Shown one piece after another: positions 23,101-33,200 of a DNA stretch of 42,621 bases (positions are counted from its first letter, which is position 1; each line of letters begins with the position of its first letter). The notes beneath the pieces were generated by a model that was not told where the DNA came from, made no database searches, and saw only the letters and a list, made by a program, of their open reading frames with translations. Position numbers and translations under genes: made by a program. Source of the stretch: Muribaculum sp. (lineage in GTDB: Bacteria; Bacillota; Clostridia; Lachnospirales; Lachnospiraceae); contig JAMPHH010000022.1 of assembly GCA_023663505.1 (NCBI GenBank), positions 1 through 42,621 on the forward strand, in the 5' to 3' direction.

Positions 23101-25395
23101 ATGATCAAATTATTAGAGGGCGGCGCATATCTGGTAAACGGGACGGACATTATCCCGGAGGGACCGGAGGCTGCCGCAGGCATCAAGGCTAAGACAGGAC
23201 AAGACATCACAAGGGCGGAGGCGGCACAGAATACCATGGCGTATGGCATTCTCAAGAGCCATAACACCTCCGGCAGCATGGAGAAGCTCAAAATCCGCTT
23301 TGACAAGCTGACAAGCCACGATATTACCTTTGTGGGCATTATTCAGACGGCGAGGGCGTCAGGGCTCCAAAAATTTCCTATGCCCTATGTGTTGACCAAC
23401 TGCCACAATTCCCTGTGCGCGGTGGGCGGCACCATCAACGAGGATGACCACATGTTTGGTCTCACCTGTGCGAAAAAGTACGGCGGCGTGTATGTGCCCC
23501 CTCATCAGGCGGTGATTCATCAGTTTGCGAGGGAGATGCTTGCCGGAGGCGGCAGGATGATCCTTGGAAGCGATTCCCATACCCGTTATGGCGCGTTGGG
23601 AACCATGGCGATGGGCGAGGGCGGTCCCGAATTGGTCAAGCAGCTTTTGAACCAGACCTATGACATCAACATGCCCGGCGTGGTTGCCGTGTACCTGAAG
23701 GGAAGTCCCGTGAAGGGCGTGGGTCCTCAGGATGTGGCGCTTGCCATCATCGGGGCAGTGTTTAAGAATGGATTTGTGAAAAATAAAGTGATGGAATTCG
23801 TGGGACCCGGTGTGGCTTCACTGTCTGCTGATTTCCGTATCGGCATCGACGTCATGACCACGGAGACCACATGCTTGTCCTCTATTTGGAGGACAGACGA
23901 GACGATCAGGGAATTCTATGAGATTCACGGACGCAGCGAAGATTATGCGGAGCTTAATCCCGGGGAAGTGGCTTATTATGACGGCGTGATCGAGGTGGAG
24001 CTTGACAAGGTTCGCCCCATGATCGCGATGCCCTTCCACCCCAGCAACACATACACCATTGAGGAGCTGAACGCCAACCTCATGGATATTCTGGACGAGA
24101 CGGAGAAGCGCGCTCTGGTGAGCTTGGACGGCGCGGTGGAATATTCCCTTAAGGACAAGGTGAAGAACGGCAAATTCATGGTGGATCAGGGAATTATCGC
24201 AGGCTGTGCCGGAGGTGGCTTTGAGAATATCTGCGCGGCGGCGGATATCCTGAAAGGTCGCTATATCGGATCCGACGGCTTCACCCTGAGCGTGTATCCC
24301 GCTTCCATGCCCGTGTATATGGAGCTTGTGAGAAACGGCTGCTGTGCGACGCTGATGGAGACGGGGGCGATTATGAAGACGGCGTTCTGCGGTCCCTGCT
24401 TCGGGGCGGGAGACACACCTGCCAACAACGCATTCAGTATCCGCCATTCCACCAGAAACTTCCCCAATCGTGAGGGAAGCAAGCTGCAGAATGGTCAGAT
24501 ATCCTCCGTCGCGTTGATGGACGCCCGCTCGATTGCGGCTACCGCAGCCAATCAGGGCATACTGACTCCCGCCACTGATTTTGACGGTGAGCTTGGCAAA
24601 TATAAATATCACTTCGACTCCAAGATCTACGCAAACCGCGTCTTTGACTCCAAGGGCGTGGCTGACCCCGACGTAGAGATACAGTTTGGACCCAACATCA
24701 AGGATTGGCCCGAGATGGGCGCGTTGCCTGAGAATCTGGTGCTGCGCGTGGTGAGTGAGATCCACGATCCCGTCACCACCACGGACGAGCTGATCCCCTC
24801 CGGAGAGACCTCCTCTTACCGCTCCAATCCCTTGGGGCTTGCGGAGTTCGCGCTTTCCAGAAAAGACCCTGAGTATGTGGGCAGGGCAAAGGATATTCAG
24901 CGGGCGGAGAAGGCAAGGATGGCAGGGGAACACCCTTGTCAGGCACATCCCGACGTGAAGCCCCTGATGGGTGTGATCAAACAGACCTTTGCAGACGCAA
25001 ACCATGAGAACACAGGCTTTGGCTCCACGATCTTTGCCGTGAAGCCCGGGGACGGCTCCGCCAGAGAGCAGGCTGCCTCCTGTCAGAAGGTGCTGGGCGG
25101 ATGGGCGAATATCGCCAATGAATACGCCACCAAGCGTTACCGCTCCAACCTGATCAACTGGGGAATGCTGCCATTCCTGATCGAGGAGGGCGAGCTGCCC
25201 TTCAAGAATCTGGATTACCTCTTTATCCCTGACATCAAGAGGGCTGTGGAGGAGAAAGCTGAGACGATCAAGGCGTATGTGGTTGACAGGGATGCGGGCA
25301 AGCTTAGGGAATTTGAGATGAAGCTGGGCGAGCTCACGGACGAGGAGCGTCAGATTATCCTGAAGGGCTGTCTGATCAATTACAATCGCGTCTAA
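23101..25395 (+). CDS. Aconitase-family hydratase
   Basis: A 764-aa protein of the aconitase superfamily, from the hydratase branch common in Clostridia. Iron-sulphur and active-site segments: TNCHNSLC, GSDSHTRYGALG, GCAGGGFENICAA and FCGPCFGAGDTPANN, plus the C-terminal swivel-domain region with ATKRYRSNLINWG, which carries the substrate-binding serine/arginine. It presumably hydrates or isomerises a tricarboxylic-type acid, but the substrate is not clear because it diverges from AcnA and LeuC. I start it at the ATG at 23101 (MIKLLEGGAYLVNG), which matches the beginning of the family. The in-frame extension to 23035 is basic and unlike it. It ends in the structured 3' element. Confidence 0.88.
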   Translation: MIKLLEGGAYLVNGTDIIPEGPEAAAGIKAKTGQDITRAEAAQNTMAYGILKSHNTSGSMEKLKIRFDKLTSHDITFVGIIQTARASGLQKFPMPYVLTNCHNSLCAVGGTINEDDHMFGLTCAKKYGGVYVPPHQAVIHQFAREMLAGGGRMILGSDSHTRYGALGTMAMGEGGPELVKQLLNQTYDINMPGVVAVYLKGSPVKGVGPQDVALAIIGAVFKNGFVKNKVMEFVGPGVASLSADFRIGIDVMTTETTCLSSIWRTDETIREFYEIHGRSEDYAELNPGEVAYYDGVIEVELDKVRPMIAMPFHPSNTYTIEELNANLMDILDETEKRALVSLDGAVEYSLKDKVKNGKFMVDQGIIAGCAGGGFENICAAADILKGRYIGSDGFTLSVYPASMPVYMELVRNGCCATLMETGAIMKTAFCGPCFGAGDTPANNAFSIRHSTRNFPNREGSKLQNGQISSVALMDARSIAATAANQGILTPATDFDGELGKYKYHFDSKIYANRVFDSKGVADPDVEIQFGPNIKDWPEMGALPENLVLRVVSEIHDPVTTTDELIPSGETSSYRSNPLGLAEFALSRKDPEYVGRAKDIQRAEKARMAGEHPCQAHPDVKPLMGVIKQTFADANHENTGFGSTIFAVKPGDGSAREQAASCQKVLGGWANIANEYATKRYRSNLINWGMLPFLIEEGELPFKNLDYLFIPDIKRAVEEKAETIKAYVVDRDAGKLREFEMKLGELTDEERQIILKGCLINYNRV

Positions 25396-25446
25396 AGGAA
25401 CGGTTAAAAATGCCAACCGTTCCTGCAAATTGCTTCGCAATTAGCC
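25396..25446 (+). terminator. Structured 3' element after the hydratase gene (second copy)
   Basis: AGGAACGGTT (25396-25405) pairs with AACCGTTCCT (25415-25424), beginning right at the stop codon, and AATTGC-TTC-GCAATT (25428-25442) follows. In opposite orientation this aligns base for base with 7211-7270: the CCGG word, the AATTGCGAAGCAATT hairpin, and a stem starting AGGAA, whose inner pairs differ in a compensating way. Degenerate sequence matching the adjacent GAAATAA hairpin of 7181-7207 follows at about 25453-25476. Confidence 0.65.
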
Positions 25447-25478
25447 GGATTTGAAAATAATTTTACAGATTTATTTCC

Positions 25479-25505
25479 TAAAGTTTCCGGAAAAGCTGTC
25501 GATAT
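25479..25505 (+). promoter_or_regulatory. Candidate sigma-28 (SigD/FliA) promoter
   Basis: TAAAGTTT (25479-25486), an 11-nt spacer, then GTCGATAT (25498-25505). The -35 matches the flagellar sigma factor consensus fully, and the -10 nearly matches (GCCGATAA in enterics, CCGATAT in Bacillus). It would place the Ca-binding-loop protein gene under motility control. Confidence 0.65.
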
Positions 25506-25511
25506 AGATTA

Positions 25512-25745
25512 TACAGGGTGACAGACAGGCCAACTGGAACCCAAGTATAGTTGACACCACGGATGGTATTGTGTAGGGAAAAGGAATTTTCCTGCAAATA
25601 CCATCCTTTTTTATGAGGGACAGGAAGTCGGGAGTAGATTACTCTGTCATAAGAGGGTTTTTAAAAGACAAATCGGGTTTTCAGGGAAGAGAAAACGGTG
25701 CGTGTTTTGGAAAATGTGGTGCTCTAAAAAGGAGCGAAAGGAAAG
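25512..25745 (+). promoter_or_regulatory. Long structured leader upstream of the Ca-binding-loop protein gene
   Basis: About 235 nt separate the candidate sigma-28 start from the coding region. The first part can form GGTG (25518-25521) with CACC (25556-25559), enclosing CAACT/AGTTG, and this is followed by a strong terminator (25561-25612). That is an aptamer-plus-terminator or small-RNA layout. I do not recognise it as a known riboswitch class, including c-di-GMP types. The rest of the leader shows nothing clear apart from A/G-rich ribosome-site sequence. Confidence 0.45.
25561..25612 (+). terminator. Intrinsic terminator within the leader
   Basis: GGATGGTATT (25561-25570) and AATACCATCC (25597-25606) form a perfect 10-bp stem followed by six T (25607-25612). 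An internal GGAAAA/TTTTCC pairing closes the loop. It lies 134 nt upstream of the coding start. Confidence 0.85.
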
Positions 25746-26948
25746 GTGAGAATTGATTCAAGCAGCGTTGGTATGCAGTCAAACAGGGCATATCAGGCTA
25801 CAAAAGCAACATATCGGGGATTATCGTTTACGAATTATCGGGCGGGGTCTCTCACGTACAACGGCAACGCTCTCAACGCCGCGGTTGCTAACGGTCAGTC
25901 CGGCAATGAGCAGTCTGTCTCGGAGAATAATCAGGACAAAAAGGATCAGGGCACAGACACCTCGGAGCAAAAGCTGTATACCATCGAGGATTGGAAGAAC
26001 AGCATGGAGGTGGGCAGGGGGCGCGTGAATCTCCGCTCCTCCGAGAGCCGGACAATGGAGGATCTGCGTCAGGTGACCGTTCGCTACATCTTTGATCTGC
26101 TCTTTGCCAACAGGCGGACGAGATGGAATAATTGGATGAAGGAGAACGGACTGACAAGGGATAATTCATGGTCAGAGCAAAACGTGGCAAGCCAGAGCGT
26201 GTCAAGTCAGGGCAGCTCCGTACAGAGCGGCAGCATTGATCAGCTTTTCATGCCGATCACGAATATCAAGGCTTTGAATTATGTTCAGGAGACGTTTAGC
26301 TTTGAGCAGGAAAGCACCTCCTTCTCCACCGTGGGGACCGTGCGCACGTCTGACGGCAGGGAGATTAATTTCAACGTTGACATCGGTATGAGCAGGCAGT
26401 TCCAAGAGACCTTTCAGGAGGAGCTGCAGGCTGCATCTGTCAAGATGTGTGACCCTTTGGTGATCAATCTGGACACGGATGTGGCGGAGCTTTCCGACCA
26501 GAAGTTCTATTTTGATATCGACGCGGACGGTGATAAGGACGAGATCTCTGGGCTGGGGAGTAAGAGCGGATATCTTGCGCTGGACAAAAACGGTGACGGC
26601 GTGATCAATGACGGAAGCGAGCTCTTTGGCACTGCGAGCGGCGATGGCTTCGCTGATCTGGCTGCGTATGATGAGGACGGCAACGGCTGGATCGACGAGG
26701 GCGACGCCATCTGGTCCAAGCTCAAGATCTGGTGCAAGGACGAGAACGGCAAGGATGTGCTCTATCGCCTTGCAGACAAGGGTGTGGGCGCGATATGTCT
26801 CCAAAATGCAGCTACGGACTTTACACTGCAGGGCGCCCAGGGACAGACCAACGGCGCTATCCGCAGAACAGGCGTATTCCTGTACGAGAACGGAAACGTG
26901 GGCACCGTGCAGCATGTGGATGTTGCCAAGTATGAGCAGGGCGCGTAA
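25746..26948 (+). CDS. Ca-binding EF-loop protein, possibly motility-regulated
   Basis: A 400-aa protein of uncertain function. The N-terminus (MRIDSSSVGMQSNRAYQ) is polar with no obvious signal peptide. A low-complexity segment covers 50-75, and a strand-rich middle part carries a mixed basic region. From residue about 235 it matches a domain found in calcium-dependent surface and hemolysin-like proteins: DPLVINLDTDVAEL, then loops DADGDKDEI (from about 259), DKNGDGVINDGSE (280-292) and DEDGNGWIDEGD (309-320), the last two resembling EF-hand loops. The GTG start at 25746 has AAAGGAAAG upstream. A sigma-28-like promoter suggests flagellar co-regulation, perhaps as a secreted or surface factor. 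Confidence 0.6.
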   Translation: MRIDSSSVGMQSNRAYQATKATYRGLSFTNYRAGSLTYNGNALNAAVANGQSGNEQSVSENNQDKKDQGTDTSEQKLYTIEDWKNSMEVGRGRVNLRSSESRTMEDLRQVTVRYIFDLLFANRRTRWNNWMKENGLTRDNSWSEQNVASQSVSSQGSSVQSGSIDQLFMPITNIKALNYVQETFSFEQESTSFSTVGTVRTSDGREINFNVDIGMSRQFQETFQEELQAASVKMCDPLVINLDTDVAELSDQKFYFDIDADGDKDEISGLGSKSGYLALDKNGDGVINDGSELFGTASGDGFADLAAYDEDGNGWIDEGDAIWSKLKIWCKDENGKDVLYRLADKGVGAICLQNAATDFTLQGAQGQTNGAIRRTGVFLYENGNVGTVQHVDVAKYEQGA

Positions 26949-27091
26949 GGATTCTTTGTGACAGATGTGTTGACCATTTATCAATCAAAATCTAGTTTCT
27001 TAGTTTAAGCCTTATGCTTAATCGTGCAATTGGTCGTGCGATTAGCATTATGTTTAGCATTACATTTAGTATTTCAAATATAACCCGATTC

Positions 27092-27132
27092 AAAAAGACT
27101 GTGGATGCCTGATAATGTGTCCGCAGTCTTTT
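27092..27132. terminator. Bidirectional intrinsic terminator
   Basis: AAAAGACTGTGGA and TCCGCAGTCTTTT form a stem with one mismatch, flanked by A-run and T-run, so it can work for both converging genes. Confidence 0.8.
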
Positions 27133-27153
27133 AATGCATAGGCAAAAAGAGGA

Positions 27154-27183
27154 CTTGCGGCACGGATTACTCTGTGCCACAAG
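27154..27183 (-). terminator. Second hairpin facing the esterase gene
   Basis: CTTGCGGCAC (27154-27163) pairs with GTGCCACAAG (27174-27183) with one mismatch. In the minus direction it is followed within a few bases by CTCTTTTT. Confidence 0.6.
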
Positions 27184-27271
27184 CCCATTTTATTAATACA
27201 TATCGTTTATCAGGCAATCGCTTTAAAAGCTTTCAGTCAAGCGGAACACGTCTGTGCGTCCGGCAAACAGA

Positions 27272-30200
27272 CTATCTCCAGAACCAGTTGAACTTGCGGG
27301 CTCCAATCTTGAACTTCACGGTCTTGGCTCCGCCATACTCGTTCAACCCAATCAATGTTACCTGAGCCGTGCCCTTCTTCACGTTGTTGATATAGCTTCC
27401 GGGAAGAACCATGTAATTCTCTTTCGCTACATCCGCGCCGCCAACCTTCACGGTAATATCATCCTGTGTCAGTGTGACGGCCTTGCCCGTGTAGGACTGT
27501 GGCTTGATTGTAATCTTCGCCTTGCTGAAATCGGCTTTCGTCACCTTGTATGTGTACGTGCAAACAGCATCCTCGTCATTTTGCCCGGCGTAACCGCCTA
27601 TGCCATTCAGCTTAACCGTGATCTCTGTCCCCACTTCCAGACTCACACCCGATGCGGGAAGCTCCGTGTCAGCCCCCGCCACCTTATATGTATAGGAGAC
27701 AATCTTATAGTCCTTATTTGCCACGAGCTTCTTGCCGTCTGTATCCGTAAGCACGGGTTTGCTGATGTACTTTCCCGCATTGTTAAAGGCAACATCAGGT
27801 ATCACACAGATAACATTATCAGCCTCGTTATCATTATCCTTAAGCTTTTTTGCCTCAATCGTGAAGTCCACCGTCCTTGTTCCCTTGAAGCTACCCTTCC
27901 CCTTGATAACGGCTTGGGGCTGCTTCGTGGCAGGGAACGTCTTGTTGTTCTTATAGGTGATCGAATAATCGACTCCCTCCCTGAGCGTCCTGCCGTCAAA
28001 GGTCAGGTTAAGCTCGGGCTTTGTGCCACCCTTGGAATATTTCGCCCTGACGTCTTCGTCCACGCCAACCATACTGTCATTCATGTCATATGCAAGTATC
28101 TTAAAGTTCTTCTTGATGGTTCCTGAATATGCGTTGATTCCGGTGATAGTGACAACCGCCTTGCCGACGTTAATATTGCTGCCATAGCTCACCACGTAGT
28201 CATCGCCCTCTACGAGCGGCTCATCATTCAGGAGCACGTCAATATCCAACTCCTGCTCAATGCCGTCATAGGTCCTGTTCTCAATACCCGTCACCTTCGC
28301 ACCCTTCAAAGGTGTTCCGTTGATTTTGAAGGCAACTCGCTTAGTTCCCGTGTATCCTCCTGTTCCGGTAATAATGACATAAGCGGTTCCGGGTTGGGTG
28401 TTATTGCTGTAGTTTACTGTGTAGTCCGTTCCCGGTTGGAGAGGCTCTCTCTTGAACGTTACCGTGGGTACAGGCTCCACTCCGCCCCGCTCATACGTCT
28501 GGGCGGTGATTCCCGTCACCTTCGCATCGCTGATCTGTTTTAATTCGGAATCAACCTTCCATTCAACCGTGCGCGTGCCGATGAAGTTACCCCTGCCTTC
28601 CAGTTTTACCAGATAATCCCCAGTTTCCTCGATTTTGTCCACAGGCGTCCCGGTTGTGTCATTCACGCCGTTTAACTTGGAATAACCGCTGACAACATAA
28701 TCAGTCTTTTTCTTCAGGCTCTTGCCATTCCAATAGAGTACGGGTATCTGCTTCATCGCCTTCTTCGCGTCCTCGAAGGACATGGCGTCTGCCTCGACCG
28801 CCTCGTTGTCATCCGAGATATCGATAGGCGATATCTTGAACGCCGCCACTTCCTTGCCGCTGTAGTTGCCCTTACCGGTCACCATCACCATGGGAGCCTT
28901 CGCTCGGGTCAGTGTCGTCTGGTCCGCAGTGAGGTCAATGTCCGTGACAGCCTTCGTGTTATTCTTGTAAGAGATCGTGTAGTCCGTCTTCTCCCGCAGC
29001 ATCGCATTGCCGCTGTATACCCGCACCTCGGGCTTGATGGCGGAACCGGTATACTCATAGGTGTAGTCATAGGCTTCACCTGCAAGCCCCGCGATCCACA
29101 GACCGTCCGGGATCAGCTGCTTGTCCGTTGACGTGTCAGCCTCGTATTTCCGTATCAGTTCCTCAATGTCCTCGGATAAAATATCCCCATAATCCAACTT
29201 GTCATCAAGCACCTTGTAGCTAAATGTAGCCACTGCGCTGTCCGTATAGCCTTCCTTCATCGCGATCGCCTTGATGGTGGTATCTGTGTTAATGACAATC
29301 GCGTCAGTATACTTCCTGCTGTTCTTGTTCGGGTTGGCTCCGTTCGTGGTGTAATAGATGACCGCGTCCGTGGTGACCGTGCTCAGCTTCACCTTGGTGC
29401 CCTTTATCACATACTTTGCCGCCGTGTCCAAACCGGGAGTGGCTTTGGGCGTCTTCACCTGCTTCATGTCGGACGCCTCGCTCACGGTATATGCAAAGGT
29501 AACCGTATCGCTGTCCTTGCAGCCCTCCTTCACGGCAATCGCTCTGATGGTCATGTTCTCCGTCACCATGATTGGCTCAGTGTAAAGCGCACTGTTCTTC
29601 GTAGGCTCGGTCTTCCCATCCGTAGTGTAATAAATCTCAGCGTCCGCCGTAGTCGTGGTCAGACTAATCCTCGTTCCCCTCGCAACCGTCCCCGCGGCGG
29701 GTGACGCCGTGGGTTTGGCGACTACCGTCTCCACGGGAGGTGTGGGAGGTGCGGGGTTCTCCCCTTCGCCGGGAATTTCAACATCCATATTTTTGTCTTT
29801 GAATATTACGTCAGCCCAGTCTCCAAGGAATGCCTTAGGCGTAACTTCTGCAGCCTGTACGTCGGTCAGCATGGTCGCCCAAGATGCGCGCGATGCGCTG
29901 TTATCAACGCCTTCTGCAAGTTCATGGGTTTTATATTCCTGACTCAATACGGATTCTCCGCCCAAACCGCTGTTCCAGCCTATTGGCTGAATCAGGGATT
30001 TGCCATATTCACCAACCCAGTGTTCGTCCGCGGCTTCCACAATAGTATGGTAGAAAACAGCTTCTCCGGTATTTGCCTGCCATGGACGTCCCCAATAACC
30101 GGGCTTGGAGGTATACACTGATGCCGTATCCACGTTAGGTGTAGTGGAAGTCACGGTACAGTTGTACATCAGGTAACCTTTCCCGGAGGACTGCTGTGCC

Positions 30201-33200
30201 GCCGTAATATAGCCCACATCATTTTTGTCTTCCGATGTATTAAATACCAAGTCACACTTTGCGAACACTGCGGTCATTCCGCCAAAGATATAGTCAGTGC
30301 CACCATAAATGGAACAGTTATAGAACGCTGCCGTTGCTTTGTCACCGCCATACAGGGTATCCTGCCGACCTATAAACTTACAATTATCAAAGGAAACACG
30401 TTTTACATTTTCATAGATTGCAAGGGCTGCCGCGCGCTCCACATATGACTTGTTCTGTACCATAGTGTCGCCCGCTTCCATCTTAGATCTCGGATGCTCC
30501 TTGTCTTCCTTTGCTCCGCTCTGCGGCTCGATCACATCCTCCACTGCCTTTTTGGACATATACTGGTTGAAGGAGTTCTCGAAAATAATACCTTCTGCGC
30601 TGACATCATCAGCTGTAATTACCACGGATGCATTCCAATAGCTGCCGCTGGTCTTGCCTGAGCCGGGATTCTTGAAGCTTGCATAGCCGTTGGCTTTGTT
30701 GGCCGCCAGCTCCGCTGCATCATACTTACAATCGCTCCCCATACTGTAATAGGTGTAGCCATGACCATAGTACCATGTCACACGAACCGCGTTCTCGTCA
30801 ATGTCAACGCCCTTGTTCTTCAGCGCAATACTAGGCGTTGCAGACGCATTCTTCAGTGTGACATTCGGAGTGTCGATTACCAGCATCTCCTCATAGTCAC
30901 CGGGATCGATCATGATGGTGACATTCTTCAGCGCGCCGGTTGCTGCGTCAGTTCTGAGCATTTTCTTGATATCCCCAAGGGCTGCGCTGATGGTCTCATA
31001 ATCCTTGTTTTTGCCTACAGTGATCGTCTCCTTATACTGAACAGGTGTGACTACAGCGATGGAGCAGAGATAGGTCTCCTTCACCGTTCCTTCCACGTTG
31101 TTGATGGTCAGGCTGCCATCGGTAGTCATCGTATAGGTTGTGGTCTCAAGTGTACCGGTAGAACCGGATGCGGTCTGAATCAGTGCATCCGCGCTCTCCG
31201 GAACTGCCGCATCGTTCTCCGTAAGCTTGAATGCCGCATGGTAACAATAGGTAATGGTAACCATGTCCCCCGCTTTCAGGTTAGGTACAGTCACCTTGGT
31301 GCCTGCTCCGCCGAGGAGATAGATCTTGTTCTCGCTCACGGAGGGAGCTTTGCCTTCAGCATTCGCTTCGCCATCCGTCAGTAGGAGTCCCGCATAATAT
31401 TTCTTGTTGCCAATGGACTCAATGTCTACCTCATCATTCATCTCTTTAAAATCCCAAGTGCTGAGCGCTTTAAAAGGTACCGGTGCGTCCGTCACGGGAG
31501 CTCCCTCGACAATGACATCGTTCGTTGCAGCCTGTGCCACAGGATAGTTGCCAAGTCCCGTAACTTTTACTTTATAGCTGCCGTCTCTTAAAGCAATCTC
31601 ATCCGAAGCTTTAAATTGATAACTATAAGGTGTTTTTCCGTCTTCATAGGTTTCGCCTACTTTCGTGAACGTCGCAACAGCGTTGCCTGAATCGTCCACG
31701 CCGGTAATCTTCAAGGTTACCTTGTAGGTTGGTTTCTTCTCAAATGTAATCTTGACATCGCTCGTATCTGCCGTAACCTTGCCGATCTTTACTGTCTTTA
31801 ACTCGAAATCGTTTACATCTAATGCTTTCACAGCGTACTCGACGCCGCTCTCGACCTTCAGCGAATAAGTTCCTGCGGTTCTGTCGAATGTGAGTTGTGG
31901 CTCGAAGACATAATCTTTGGGAACCGTGAAAACAAACTTCACCTTCTCCATCTCGGCGTCAGTCAGTCCCTCCACCGTACCCGTGATAGTCTTCTGGTCA
32001 ACGGTCTTGATGGTCAGGTCGTTCGTAACGGCATCCTTGTCCGTTCCGACCGTGATGGTTCTGCCGCCGTCCACCACATATCCGTTGGCGTCCTTCAGCG
32101 TTACCTTGTAGCCATAACCGCCGCTTACCTTGCCGGTATATGCGCCGTTCTCGACAGACATCACGGTCTGAAAATTAGTGGTCTCGTTGGTATAGATTAT
32201 GCTGTAGCCGACAGGAATGTCTGTTGCATTTGTAGTATCAATTGTACCGGATACCGTCACCTTGGGGGCATGGGTTCTGGTAATTCGTGCGCACACGATC
32301 TTCTCATTCGTGCAGTAGAGCTGGTAAAATCCTTCGTCTGCCGCATGGAAGACAGCTTTCTCTACACCGGCAATAGAACTATTCTCATCCTCAGGATCCA
32401 ACTTTGTATCAGCTATGAATTCAAACTCCGCATATTCCTGCTTCTCGGGATTATACAGCTTATACAGTGCATCATTGCCATTGGAACCAAGCATCAGTGT
32501 CAGAGTGTCGCCCTCATAGAGGTAAATATCCAAGTGATCTGCTCTTCCGGAGTTTGCGTCTGCATTTGCCAGACTGTTGGCAATCGAATCAAGAGTACCC
32601 GTATTATTGGAATACAGATATCCCGTATATGTTACTCCGTCTATGTCTAGTTTCGTCTTCTCGTCATATCTCGTGATACTTTTGTTTGTGGTACGGATTC
32701 TATGATTTTTCTTGTCCGTCACGAACTTCATGGCAACCACGCCGTTGGAATCCTTTGCTTCAAAAGAAGATATTTCCTTGCCGCTGGAACCGGCATCCGT
32801 ACCTTCCGGATAGAAGCCGTTGATGACGTCAGCGGTCAACAGGTTGTTGGCGCCTGCTACCTCCATCGCACCGAAGTCCCATACGTCGGGCTTGGCGGAG
32901 TCAAGGACAACTTCCTGCTTTTTCTCGGCAGGGATAATGCAGATATATGCAATATATGCCTTGGAAGCGCCGACAGTCAAAGTCACCTTGCCCTCGGAAC
33001 CTCTGTACTCATAGACAAGGGTATTGTCGCCTTTGACTTTCACATTGGCAAGTGTTGCCTGCTGTGTGGTGTGGGAGTTTAAAGTCTCAGGAGTGACTTT
33101 GCCGGATGTGCTGGATGCAGTGATGTCCGCATCGCTGTTATTATTTCCTCCGACAACAATATAGCTGTCGCTAGCCACATCAAAGGTCAGTTCATTGGTG

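Larger units (their letters stand above)
26949..27271. other. Convergent intergenic region with terminators
   Basis: It separates the plus-strand Ca-loop gene from the minus-strand esterase gene. It contains an imperfect GCTTAATCG/CGATTAGC stem (about 27012-27050), repeats of the word TTAGCATTA, a strong terminator (27092-27132) and a second hairpin (27154-27183). No gene is seen. Confidence 0.75.

Noticed and set aside
23818..25440. Minus-strand frame of 540 codons opposite the hydratase
   Set aside because: Antisense shadow of a strongly conserved gene; His/Leu/Val/Gly-rich with no family resemblance.
25512..25612. c-di-GMP riboswitch before the Ca-loop gene
   Set aside because: The conserved GEMM words and tetraloop receptor are absent; only the general layout is similar.
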